The notes beneath the pieces are model-generated. The model saw only the letters and a program-made list of their open reading frames with translations. It was not told the DNA's origin and searched no databases. Both the position numbers and the translations under genes were made by a program. Below are positions 33,866-41,235 of a stretch of 64,000 nucleotides of DNA, one piece after another. Source of the DNA: Agromyces sp. G08B096 (GTDB taxonomy: Bacteria; Actinomycetota; Actinomycetes; Actinomycetales; Microbacteriaceae); the NCBI RefSeq assembly GCF_040267705.1, contig NZ_CP158374.1:2728001-2792000 (forward strand), in the 5' to 3' direction. Every line of letters starts with the position of its first letter. The stretch's first letter is position 1.

Positions 33866-34609
33866 CTGAAGGAGTTCGCCGCCGGGTTCGGCCTGCTCGT
33901 CCGCGGCTTCGGGTTCTGGCGCCGGCGGGCGGGCGCGATGCTGCTCGGGCTGGTGCCCGCCGCGATCGCCTTCGTGCTGCTCGCGACCGCGCTCGTCGTG
34001 CTCGGCGTGAACCTGCCGGGCCTCGTCGACTGGGCGACGCCGTTCGCCGACGACTGGGTGGAGGTCTGGCGGGACCTGTTCCGCATCTCGGTCGCCGTCG
34101 TCGCGTTCGGCGGCGCCGCGGTGCTCGCCGCCGTGACCTTCACCGCGCTGACGCTCGTCATCGGCGACCCGTTCTACGAGCGCATCTGGCGCGCGGTCGA
34201 GGAGGACCTCGGCGGCGGGGTTCCCGAGAGCGGCGGAGGGTTCTGGCGCGCCGTCGTCGACGGGCTCGCGCTGGTCGCGCTCGGTCTGATCGCGGCGGCG
34301 GCGGTCGCGCTCGTCGGCCTGATCCCCGTCGTCGGGGGCGTGATCGGCGCGGTGCTCGGCGTCGTGCTGACCGGGCGGCTGCTCGCGCGCGAGCTCATCA
34401 CGCGCGCGTTCGAAGCGCGCGGACTGCGCCCTGAGACGCGCCGGGCGCTGCTCCGGTCGCGGCGCTGGCGCGTGCTCGGCTTCGGGGTGGCCACGCAGCT
34501 GTGCTTCCTCGTGCCGCTGGGCGCGATCGTCACGATGCCCGCCGCGGTGGCCGGCTCGACGATGCTGGCCAGGCAGCTGCTCGAGGCGACACCGCCCGCT
34601 GAGGGCTGA
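33863..34609 (+). CDS. EI24-domain (CysZ-like) membrane protein
   Basis: A 248-residue membrane protein with about four to six hydrophobic helices. The EI24 pattern is seen in LKEFAAGFGLLVRGFGFWRR, LTLVIGDPFYERIWRAVEEDLGG (about 93-115) and LIPVVGGVIGAVLGVVLTGRLLARELI (about 153-179). In enterobacteria the family includes the sulfate transporter CysZ; the role in actinobacteria is not clear. The start ATG 33863 directly follows a -10 box, consistent with leaderless translation. It converges on the phosphatase at 34616 with a 6-base gap. Confidence 0.85.
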   Translation: MLKEFAAGFGLLVRGFGFWRRRAGAMLLGLVPAAIAFVLLATALVVLGVNLPGLVDWATPFADDWVEVWRDLFRISVAVVAFGGAAVLAAVTFTALTLVIGDPFYERIWRAVEEDLGGGVPESGGGFWRAVVDGLALVALGLIAAAAVALVGLIPVVGGVIGAVLGVVLTGRLLARELITRAFEARGLRPETRRALLRSRRWRVLGFGVATQLCFLVPLGAIVTMPAAVAGSTMLARQLLEATPPAEG

Positions 34610-34615
34610 GGCGGC

Positions 34616-35233
34616 TCAGCCGGCGAGCGCCGCGAGCTCGGCCGCGCGCGCCTCGACCTCGGCGCGGACGATCGCGAACTCCACACCTCCGACGGTGAGC
34701 ACCGACCAGTCGGCGCCGACGCGGTGCACGTGAGAGCTCGAGACGTTGTCGAGCTTCGGGAAGTGCGCCCGGTCGTGCCCGGAGATCGCGGCGAGGGTCG
34801 TGCGGATGAGCGTGCCGTGGGCGACCGCGAGCACGTTCCGGCCCTCGTACGCGTCCGCGAGCCGGCCGAGGGCGGCGAGCCCGCGCGCCGCGACGTGCTC
34901 CACGGGCTCGCGGCCCGGGATGTCGCCGTCGGGCCAGCGTTCCGCGACGGCGGCGACGAGCATGCCCTCCGCCTCGCCGAACTCCTCCTCGATCAAGTCG
35001 TCGTCGGTGCCGCCGAGCTCCGCGCGGATGCCGTCGGCGAGGATCTCCGCCGTCTCGCGAGCCCGCACGAGCGGTGAGCTCACGACGAGATCCCAGCCGC
35101 CGTCGGCGAGCCGCCGCGCGGCGGTGCGCGCCTGCTCGCGGCCCGTCGCGTTCAGCGGGATGTCGGTGCGGCCCTGCATGCGCAGCGCGAGGTTCCAGTC
35201 GGTCTGACCGTGGCGGACGAGGGCGATGACCAT
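34616..35233 (-). CDS. Phosphoglycerate mutase-like histidine phosphatase
   Basis: A 205-residue protein with the complete phosphohistidine motif LVRHGQTDWN at 5-14, SSPLVRARETAEIL, EEFGEAEGML and the second His in VLAVAHGTLIRTTL. It is a cytoplasmic phosphatase or cofactor-dependent mutase; which one cannot be told. The start ATG 35233 is preceded at 6 bases by TAGGCT on the minus strand, so it appears leaderless. It is divergent from the LysR gene with only 51 bases between start codons. Confidence 0.88.
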   Translation of the reverse strand: MVIALVRHGQTDWNLALRMQGRTDIPLNATGREQARTAARRLADGGWDLVVSSPLVRARETAEILADGIRAELGGTDDDLIEEEFGEAEGMLVAAVAERWPDGDIPGREPVEHVAARGLAALGRLADAYEGRNVLAVAHGTLIRTTLAAISGHDRAHFPKLDNVSSSHVHRVGADWSVLTVGGVEFAIVRAEVEARAAELAALAG

Positions 35234-35287
35234 CGCTCCAGCCTAGGCGCGGGCCCCTGGACGCCCGCCGGGTAAGGTGGCCGCGTG
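35231..35287. promoter_or_regulatory. Two back-to-back leaderless promoters
   Basis: TAGGCT on the minus strand (35245-35240) is 6 bases before ATG 35233, and TAAGGT on the plus strand (35273-35278) is 6 bases before GTG 35285. The divergent gap is therefore almost entirely promoter. Confidence 0.6.
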
Positions 35288-36154
35288 GCGGCCCACGACC
35301 TCGACCACCTCCGAACGTTCGTCACGGTGACCCGTGCGGGCTCGCTCACCGCGGCGGCCGCGCTGCTCGGCATCTCGCAGCCGACCGTGACGGCGCACAT
35401 CCAGGCGCTCGAGGCATCCGTCGGGTTCTCGTGCCTCGAGCGCACCCGCGCGGGGGTCCGGCCGACGCCGAAGGGTGCGGCGCTCGCCCGCGAGGTCGCG
35501 GCCCACGTGGACGCGCTGGAGGACGCGATGTTCGCCGCGACCGCTCGCGACCACGACACCACCGGCGTGCACCTCGGCGGACCGGCCGAGCTGGTGAGCA
35601 CGATGGTGCTGCGCGGGCTGGCCGAGCTCGCCGAGGCGGCGGGCGGCCCGGTGCACGTGCGGTTCGGGCTCGCCGACGACCTGCTCGACCACCTGTCGTC
35701 GGGTTCGCTCGACGTCGTCGTGAGTGCCGTACGACCGAACGTCAGGGACCTCAGCGCGGTGCCCGTCTACGACGAGGTCTTCCAGCTCGTCGCCGCGCCC
35801 GGCTGGGCGGGGCATCCGATCGACGAGGTGCCCGTGCTCGCCTACGACGAGGCGCTGCCCATCGTGCGGCGGTACTGGCGCTCGGTGTTCGACCGACGGC
35901 CCGACGGTCTGCACGTGGCGGCTGTCATCCCCGACCTGCGCGCGATCGCCGCAGCCGCCGTCGACGGTATCGGGATGTCGGTGCTGCCCGAGTACCTCGT
36001 GCGCGACGAGCTGGCGACCGGCCGGCTCGTACTGCTGCACACGCCGGAGGTGCCGCCGCTGAACACCGTGTACCTCGCCACACGCGGCCGTGACGCCGAG
36101 CGCGACCCCGCGATCGCCGCGACCGTCGGCGCGCTCAGGGACCTGATCGGCTGA
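35285..36154 (+). CDS. LysR-family transcriptional regulator
   Basis: A 289-residue regulator. The N-terminal winged helix reads LDHLRTFVTVTRAGSLTAAA and ISQPTVTAHIQALEASVGFS (about 6-50), followed by the linker and an effector domain (GGPAELVSTMVLRGLAEL, VRFGLADDLLDHLSSGSLDVV, GIGMSVLPEYLVRDEL). GTG 35285 sits just behind a -10 box and has no ribosome binding site. It precedes the PfpI-like gene by 146 bases in the same direction and is divergent from the phosphatase; either could be a target. Confidence 0.9.
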   Translation: MAAHDLDHLRTFVTVTRAGSLTAAAALLGISQPTVTAHIQALEASVGFSCLERTRAGVRPTPKGAALAREVAAHVDALEDAMFAATARDHDTTGVHLGGPAELVSTMVLRGLAELAEAAGGPVHVRFGLADDLLDHLSSGSLDVVVSAVRPNVRDLSAVPVYDEVFQLVAAPGWAGHPIDEVPVLAYDEALPIVRRYWRSVFDRRPDGLHVAAVIPDLRAIAAAAVDGIGMSVLPEYLVRDELATGRLVLLHTPEVPPLNTVYLATRGRDAERDPAIAATVGALRDLIG

Positions 36155-36171
36155 GCGGGCGCCGGTGATCG

Positions 36172-36186
36172 GGCCGGTATCCGGCC
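36172..36186 (+). terminator. Short hairpin after the LysR gene
   Basis: GGCCGG (36172-36177) and CCGGCC (36181-36186) form a 6-base stem with a TAT loop 18 bases after the LysR stop. It is compact and has no U-tract. It probably ends the LysR transcript before the PfpI-like gene. Confidence 0.4.
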
Positions 36187-36300
36187 GACTGACATCGGGA
36201 TTCCTTGCCCGCGGTGCGATTTCTTCGATGCCCGCGGGAGCGACTCGGGACGAGACTCGTCGTCGGATCCATCCGATCCCACCGACGAACGGAGCGAACC

Positions 36301-37008
36301 ATGTCCAGCATCCTCATGGCCGTCACCGCGGCCGACACCATCCGGCTCGCCGACGGCACCGACCACGCCACCGGGTTCTGGGCCGAAGAACTCGTGGTCG
36401 CCCATCGTGACCTCGTGGCTGCCGGCCACCGCGTCACCATCGCGACGCCGGGCGGTCGCCCCGCCCCCGTCGACCCGGGCTCGCTCACGGCGGAAGGCGT
36501 CGGCGACGAGGCCCGGGCGGCGGAGTACGCCGCCTACCTCGAGCGGCTGCAGCCGCAGCTCGACGCGCCCGCAGACCTCGCCGCCGTCGCCCCCGCGGGC
36601 TTCGATGCGGTGGTGCTGCCGGGCGGCCACGGCCCGATGGTCGACCTCGCCTCCGATGCCGACCTCGGCCGGCTGCTCGTCGCCGCCGATGCCGCCGGCA
36701 CGCTCATCGCGCCGTTCTGCCACGGGCCCGCGGGCCTGCTCGCCGCCACCCTCGACGACGGCTCCTTCGCCTTCGCCGGTCGCCGGCTCAGCGTCTTCTC
36801 CGACGCCGAAGAGCGCGCCGGCGGCCTCGGCGACCGCACGCCGTGGTGGGTCGAGGCGACCCTCGCGGAGCGCGGCGCCGTGATCGACGACGGCGAGCCC
36901 TGGGCGAGCCATGTCGTCCGCGACGGCAACCTCATCTCGGGGCAGAACCCGCAGTCGAGCCACGCCGTAGCCGCGGCGCTCGTCGCCGCCCTCGCCGAGC
37001 GCAGCTGA
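36301..37008 (+). CDS. DJ-1/PfpI-family protein (type 1 glutamine amidotransferase-like)
   Basis: A 235-residue protein of the ThiJ/DJ-1/PfpI fold. The nucleophile elbow is LIAPFCHGPAGLLAA (Cys at about 140), preceded by VVLPGGHGPMVDLASD and with the acidic partner in GFWAEELVVAH (Glu about 25). These features match chaperone or glyoxalase-type members such as Hsp31 and related hydrolases. ATG 36301 has GGAG 10 bases before the start codon. It likely detoxifies methylglyoxal-type aldehydes or protects proteins; the LysR gene upstream may regulate it. Confidence 0.87.
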   Translation: MSSILMAVTAADTIRLADGTDHATGFWAEELVVAHRDLVAAGHRVTIATPGGRPAPVDPGSLTAEGVGDEARAAEYAAYLERLQPQLDAPADLAAVAPAGFDAVVLPGGHGPMVDLASDADLGRLLVAADAAGTLIAPFCHGPAGLLAATLDDGSFAFAGRRLSVFSDAEERAGGLGDRTPWWVEATLAERGAVIDDGEPWASHVVRDGNLISGQNPQSSHAVAAALVAALAERS

Positions 37009-37027
37009 CGGGCCGGCGCGACCGGCG

Positions 37028-37573
37028 TCAGGCCGCGCCGCCGAGCCCCACGCGGTCGGGCACCTGGCCGACCACGCTCGGCAGCCAGCGCTCCACCTCG
37101 GGCCACGCTCGGCCCGTCGGCAGGCGACGCAGCAGCCGCGCGAGCGACTCATCGGCGTCGGGCCACGGGATGACCCGGGTCGGCGAGGCCGTCGCCACGA
37201 CTCCGAGCCACCAGTGCCGCCAGGTGACCGGCAGCGACTCGGGGTGGATCACGACGTAGTAATCGGGCACGGCCATCTGGCGACGTTCGGCGGCGGCCAC
37301 GGCGCGCTCGATCTCGAGCTCCAGCACGCCGAGCGTGACCTGCTCGTCGAAGAACTCCACCCAGGCCGCGGCGACATGGCCCAGCGGGTCGTGGTCGTGC
37401 ACGACATAGGGCGCGGTCGCCCCCGACTGCCAGCGGGCGACCTCGGCGTCGGAGGCATCCGCTCGATCGTGGAAGGACGCGGCTCGCACGTTGGCGAACC
37501 CGGACAGGGAACGGACGGCCGTCGGCGCCTCGTCGCCGACGACCACCACGGTGGTGCTCGTCGTTGGCTCCAT
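37028..37573 (-). CDS. Conserved-looking hypothetical protein
   Basis: A 181-residue protein I do not recognise. It starts TTVVVVGDEAPTAVRSLSGF and has the segments HDHDPLGHVAAAWVEFFD, LGVLELEIERAVAAAERRQM and PDYYVVIHPESLPVTWRHWWLG. There is no signal peptide or membrane segment; the content is acidic and aromatic-rich. I chose ATG 37573 because TACACT on the minus strand lies exactly 6 bases upstream, as in other leaderless genes here; a longer reading to 37717 is Arg-rich and unconvincing. It converges on the PfpI-like gene, 19 bases away. Confidence 0.7.
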   Translation of the reverse strand: MEPTTSTTVVVVGDEAPTAVRSLSGFANVRAASFHDRADASDAEVARWQSGATAPYVVHDHDPLGHVAAAWVEFFDEQVTLGVLELEIERAVAAAERRQMAVPDYYVVIHPESLPVTWRHWWLGVVATASPTRVIPWPDADESLARLLRRLPTGRAWPEVERWLPSVVGQVPDRVGLGGAA

Positions 37574-37667
37574 TTCCAGAGTGTACGTCCGGCCGGCGGC
37601 GTCGGCGCAAGCGACGAGCCGTCGCCCGCGGTTCACCGCCGCCGCACGGTCCGCCCGCGGCGACGCG

Positions 37668-37719
37668 ACGTGACGCGAAGTGCTCCTCCCCGTCGGGAGC
37701 GGAGCACCTCGCGTCACGT
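37668..37719 (-). terminator. Long hairpin between two minus-strand genes
   Basis: Arms of 19 bases (37668-37686 and 37701-37719) pair with one mismatch, with a further small stem in the loop. It lies after the epoxide hydrolase stop (37752) and upstream of the hypothetical gene's start. It is the likely terminator of the epoxide hydrolase message. Confidence 0.7.
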
Positions 37720-37751
37720 GGCCGGGCGTCGAGCCCGGCGCCGGGCGTCGG

Positions 37752-38900
37752 TCAGGCGAGTCCGGCGAAGAACGCGCGGATGTCGCCCGCGAGGACCTCC
37801 GGCACCTCGAGCGCCGCGTAGTGCCCGCCGCGCTCGAACCGGCTCCAGTGGACGATGTTCGAGTTGTCGCGCTCGGCGAACACCCGGATGGTCTGGAAGT
37901 CGTCGGCGAAGACCGCGACGCCGGTCGGCGCGGCGTTCACCGCGGGACCCTCGCCTTCGCCCTCTGCGGCCTTCGCGTTCTCGTAGTAGCTCTGGCTCAT
38001 GCCGGCCGCGGCGTTCGCGAACCAGTTCACGCTGACCTCGAGCAGTAGCTTCTCCATGGGCACGAGCGCCGTGCCGTTGCCGAACGACTCGAAGAGCTCG
38101 CTGTAGGCGAGCAGCCCGATGGGCGAGTCGCTGAGCCCGACGGCGACGGTGTGGGGGCGCGAGGCGTTCATCGTATTGTACCCGCCGACCGACTGGAACC
38201 ACTGCATGTGCTCGAGTCCGGCGTAGTCGGCCGGCTCGAGGCGTTCGAACTCGGCGGGGTCGCCCGACGGGAACGAGAACAGCTGCAGCACGTGCAGGCC
38301 GAGGAAGCCGTCGGGGTTCAGCAGGCCGAGCTCGCGCGCGACCATCGCGCCGTTGTCGGAGCCGTGGATGCCGTAGCGCTCGTAGCCGAGGCGGCGCATG
38401 AGCTGGTCGTAGGCGCTCGCGACCTTCCCGACGGTCCAGCCTCCGGCCGCGAGCGGCTGCGAGAAGCCGTAGCCCGGGGCATCCGGGATCACGACATCGA
38501 AGGCGTCCTCGGCGCGGCCGCCGTGCGCGACCGGGTCGACCAGCGGGCCGATGACGTCGAGGTAGTCGACCGAGGAGCCCGGGTAGGTGTGCGCGAGCAG
38601 CAGCGGGGTGGCTCCGGCGTGGGGCGAGCGGACGTGGATGAAGTGGATGGGCTGGCCGTCGATCTCGGTGATGAAGTGCGGCAGCTCGTTGATGCGGGCC
38701 TCGGCGGCGCGCCAGTCGAACTCGCGCCAGGCCTCGAGCGCCGCCCGGAGGTAGTGGTTGGGAGTGCCGGTGCTCCAGTCGTCGCCGGGGGCGGGCTGGG
38801 GCAGGCGCGTGCGGGCGAGGCGCTCGCGCAGGTCGTCGAGCTCGGCCTGCGAGACCTCGACGCGGAAGGGGCGGATGGCGGTAGCGGTGGCGGTGTTCAT
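37752..38900 (-). CDS. Epoxide hydrolase (EHN-domain alpha/beta hydrolase)
   Basis: A 382-residue cytoplasmic enzyme. Residues 10-115 are the epoxide hydrolase N-terminal domain (PFRVEVSQAELDDLRERLAR). The alpha/beta-hydrolase part has the oxyanion motif HTYPGSS (104-110), the nucleophile Asp182 in IHGSDNGAMVA, and the catalytic His in GGHYAALEVPEVL near the end. The motif has DN where many have DW. The enzyme opens epoxides to diols. GGAGAC precedes ATG 38900. It is divergent from a WYL regulator across a perfect palindrome, which is probably its operator. Confidence 0.9.
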   Translation of the reverse strand: MNTATATAIRPFRVEVSQAELDDLRERLARTRLPQPAPGDDWSTGTPNHYLRAALEAWREFDWRAAEARINELPHFITEIDGQPIHFIHVRSPHAGATPLLLAHTYPGSSVDYLDVIGPLVDPVAHGGRAEDAFDVVIPDAPGYGFSQPLAAGGWTVGKVASAYDQLMRRLGYERYGIHGSDNGAMVARELGLLNPDGFLGLHVLQLFSFPSGDPAEFERLEPADYAGLEHMQWFQSVGGYNTMNASRPHTVAVGLSDSPIGLLAYSELFESFGNGTALVPMEKLLLEVSVNWFANAAAGMSQSYYENAKAAEGEGEGPAVNAAPTGVAVFADDFQTIRVFAERDNSNIVHWSRFERGGHYAALEVPEVLAGDIRAFFAGLA

Positions 38901-38918
38901 GTCTCCGACGATAGGCTC

Positions 38919-38945
38919 GATATAGGAACACTCAGTTCCTATATC
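38919..38945. promoter_or_regulatory. Perfect 27-base palindromic operator
   Basis: GATATAGGAAC (38919-38929), a 5-base spacer and GTTCCTATATC (38935-38945) form a perfect inverted repeat in the 80-base gap between the divergent epoxide hydrolase and WYL genes. It is the most AT-rich stretch nearby and must overlap both promoters. The WYL regulator is the expected ligand. Confidence 0.75.
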
Positions 38946-38980
38946 TCGGACGAGTTCACACGGATTTCGGGAGGGCCCGG

Positions 38981-39952
38981 ATGTCCATCGACACGGCCGC
39001 TCGCCGGCTCGCCGTGCTCGGCCTCCTGCAGGCCCGGCCCGCGTGGACGGGCCGCGAACTGGCCGACCGGTTCGGCGTCAGCACGCGGACGATCCGGAAC
39101 GACATCGAGGCGCTCCGCCGACTCGACTACCCCGTCGAAGCCGCCCGCGGCGCCACGGGCGCGTACCGCCTCGGCGCGGGCGGCCGGCTGCCGCCGCTGC
39201 TGCTCGACGACGAGGAGGCCGTCGCCATCGCGGTCGGCCTCCGGGCCGCCACGGGCCTCGCCGGCATCGAGGAGTCGAGCGCGCGGGCACTGGCCAAGCT
39301 CGAGCAGGTGCTGCCGGCGCGGCTGCGGGCGAGCGTCGAGGCGCTCACCCGCGTCGTCGACCGCGCACCGGAGAACGTCGGCACGGATGCCCCCGACCCC
39401 GAGGTCGACCCGGGCGTGCTCCGCCAGCTCGCGACGGCCGTGCACGACGTCGAGTGGGTGCGCTTCGACTACGACAACCGACCCCGGCTGGTCGAGCCGT
39501 ACCGGCTGCTGTCGTGGCAGCGCCGCTGGTACCTCGTCGGCAGGGACCCCTCGACCGGCGAGTGGGACGTGTTCCGCGTCGACCGGCTCGTGCCGCGGAT
39601 GCCGACCCGGCGCCGGTTCGACCCGCTCCCGGTGCCCGGCGGCGACGTGACGGCGTTCCTCATGCGGCGGGTGGCCTCGAGCGGGTGGAACGTGCACGCC
39701 AGGCTCCGCATCGCGGCCCCCGCCGAAACGGTGCTCGCCCGCATCAATCCGAGCGTCGGCGCGGTCGAGGCCGTCTCCGACTCCGAGAGCGTGCTCGTGA
39801 CCGGCGCCGACAGCCTCGACACCGTCGCCGCGTACATCGGCATGCTGAACATGGAGTTCACGGTCGACTCGCCGCCCGAGCTCGTGCCGCTGCTGCGGGC
39901 GATCGGCGAACGGTATCTGCGCACCGCCGCCGCGAGCGAATCGGCGCCCTGA
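38981..39952 (+). CDS. WYL-domain transcriptional regulator (HTH-11, WYL, WCX)
   Basis: A 323-residue regulator. Residues 5-60 form the helix-turn-helix (RRLAVLGLLQARPAWTGREL, VSTRTIRNDIEALRRL). The WYL domain spans about 140-215 with the signature RLVEPYRLLSWQRRWYLVGRD, and a WCX-like C-terminus follows. WYL domains sense small ligands, and such proteins repress divergent genes. GGGAGGG precedes ATG 38981. The divergent epoxide hydrolase and the palindrome between them indicate local control, probably induced by a hydrophobic or epoxide compound. Confidence 0.9.
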   Translation: MSIDTAARRLAVLGLLQARPAWTGRELADRFGVSTRTIRNDIEALRRLDYPVEAARGATGAYRLGAGGRLPPLLLDDEEAVAIAVGLRAATGLAGIEESSARALAKLEQVLPARLRASVEALTRVVDRAPENVGTDAPDPEVDPGVLRQLATAVHDVEWVRFDYDNRPRLVEPYRLLSWQRRWYLVGRDPSTGEWDVFRVDRLVPRMPTRRRFDPLPVPGGDVTAFLMRRVASSGWNVHARLRIAAPAETVLARINPSVGAVEAVSDSESVLVTGADSLDTVAAYIGMLNMEFTVDSPPELVPLLRAIGERYLRTAAASESAP

Positions 39953-40068
39953 ACCCGCCTGCGGGCGAACACTGAGGAAATCTCCGTGTTGTGCACGGAT
40001 GTCGCGCCCTGCGAGATCCCGCACCCTTGGCAGCACGAGACATCCGTGCATGCGAAGGAGAAGACGAG

Positions 40069-40920
40069 ATGACCGACCGTACGACCGCCACGACCGTGCC
40101 GCCCCTCGAGGACCGCGACCTCAAGGCGCGGCATCCCGCCTTGTGGGCCTCCGGCGACTACCCGACGCTCGCGTCCGACCTCATCTGGGAGCTCGGCGAG
40201 CGGCTCGTCGACGCCGTCGACGTCCGACCCGGCGACCGACTGCTCGACATCGCCGCAGGCAACGGCAATGCGGCGATCCCCGCCGCGCTGCGCGGTGCGA
40301 CCGTCGTGGCCTCCGACCTCGCTCCCGAACTGTTCGGGGCCGGACGGCGACTCGCCACCGAGGCCGGCGCCGAACTGGAGTGGCGCGAGGCCGACGCGGA
40401 GGCGCTGCCCTTCGAGGACGCCTCCTTCGACGTCGTCACCTCCTGCGTGGGGGTCATGTTCGCCCCGCATCACGCGCGCGCCGCCGACGAGCTCGTCCGG
40501 GTCGTCCGTCCCGGCGGCCGGATCGGCCTGCTGAGCTGGACTCCCGATGGCTTCATCGGTCGGATGTTCGGGGTGATGAAGCCCTACGCGGCACCGCTGC
40601 CGCCCGGTGCGGATCCCGCGCCGCGCTGGGGCGATGAGGCGCACGTCCGCGAGCTGCTGGGCGACCGGGTCGAGGCCCTCAGCGCAAACCGCGACACCGT
40701 GGTGATCGACCGGTTCGAGACGCCCGAGCAGTTCCGCGACTACTTCAAGACCCACTACGGGCCGACGATCGCCGTCTACGCGCGCATCGCCGACGACCCC
40801 GACCGGGTCGCCGCCCTCGACGACGCCCTCGCCGCGCTCGCCCGCGAGCACGGCGTCGACGGCCGAGGCGGCGGCGCGATGAGGTGGGAGTACCTGCTCA
40901 CCACCGCCCACCGACGATGA
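40069..40920 (+). CDS. Class I SAM-dependent methyltransferase
   Basis: A 283-residue methyltransferase. Motif I is LLDIAAGNGNAAIPAA (about 58-73), then VVASDLAPELF, WREADAEALPFEDASFDVVTS and VRPGGRIGLLSW. It resembles the UbiE/methyltransferase-11 group, with an extended C-terminus (FETPEQFRDYFKTHYGPTIAVYAR). Substrate unknown. GAAGGAG lies about 9 bases before ATG 40069. A 71-residue gene follows closely, the two perhaps coupled. Confidence 0.88.
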   Translation: MTDRTTATTVPPLEDRDLKARHPALWASGDYPTLASDLIWELGERLVDAVDVRPGDRLLDIAAGNGNAAIPAALRGATVVASDLAPELFGAGRRLATEAGAELEWREADAEALPFEDASFDVVTSCVGVMFAPHHARAADELVRVVRPGGRIGLLSWTPDGFIGRMFGVMKPYAAPLPPGADPAPRWGDEAHVRELLGDRVEALSANRDTVVIDRFETPEQFRDYFKTHYGPTIAVYARIADDPDRVAALDDALAALAREHGVDGRGGGAMRWEYLLTTAHRR

Positions 40921-40934
40921 GAGGACAGACCGAC

Positions 40935-41150
40935 ATGTACGTCACCGAACAGCACTTCCCCTGGCTCCGACGCGAGTACGAGGCCGAGCTCGCACGCGAC
41001 CTCGAGCGCCGGCGCGTCCTCGCCGAGCGCATCGCCGAGGAACGCGATGCGTCCGACGGCCGGACGGATGCCTCGAGGGCGCGCGGCATCCGGCAGCTCC
41101 TGCCGACGCGGCTCGCCGCCTGGCGCCGCGCGCATGCGCTCCCGGCGTGA
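40935..41150 (+). CDS. Small charged protein of unknown function
   Basis: A 71-residue protein, MYVTEQHFPWLRREYEAELA at its start, then an Arg/Glu-rich helix and a basic tail (RQLLPTRLAAWRRAH). I do not recognise it. It looks like one amphipathic helix with no membrane segment. GAGAGGAC (40919-40926), overlapping the methyltransferase stop, is 8 bases before ATG 40935, which supports that start and translational coupling to the upstream gene. The STAND regulator starts 83 bases later. Confidence 0.6.
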   Translation: MYVTEQHFPWLRREYEAELARDLERRRVLAERIAEERDASDGRTDASRARGIRQLLPTRLAAWRRAHALPA

Positions 41151-41219
41151 GAGCCGGGATGCCGCGATCGGCCGGGTCCGAGCGTCCACCGTGCTCACCC
41201 TGCCCCGGCTCGACGTCCC

Positions 41220-41235
41220 TAGACTGGGCGGCGTG
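41220..41235 (+). promoter_or_regulatory. -10 box of a probable leaderless transcript
   Basis: TAGACT (41220-41225) lies 7 bases before GTG 41233. No ribosome binding site is visible, so RNA probably starts at the GTG. Confidence 0.6.
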
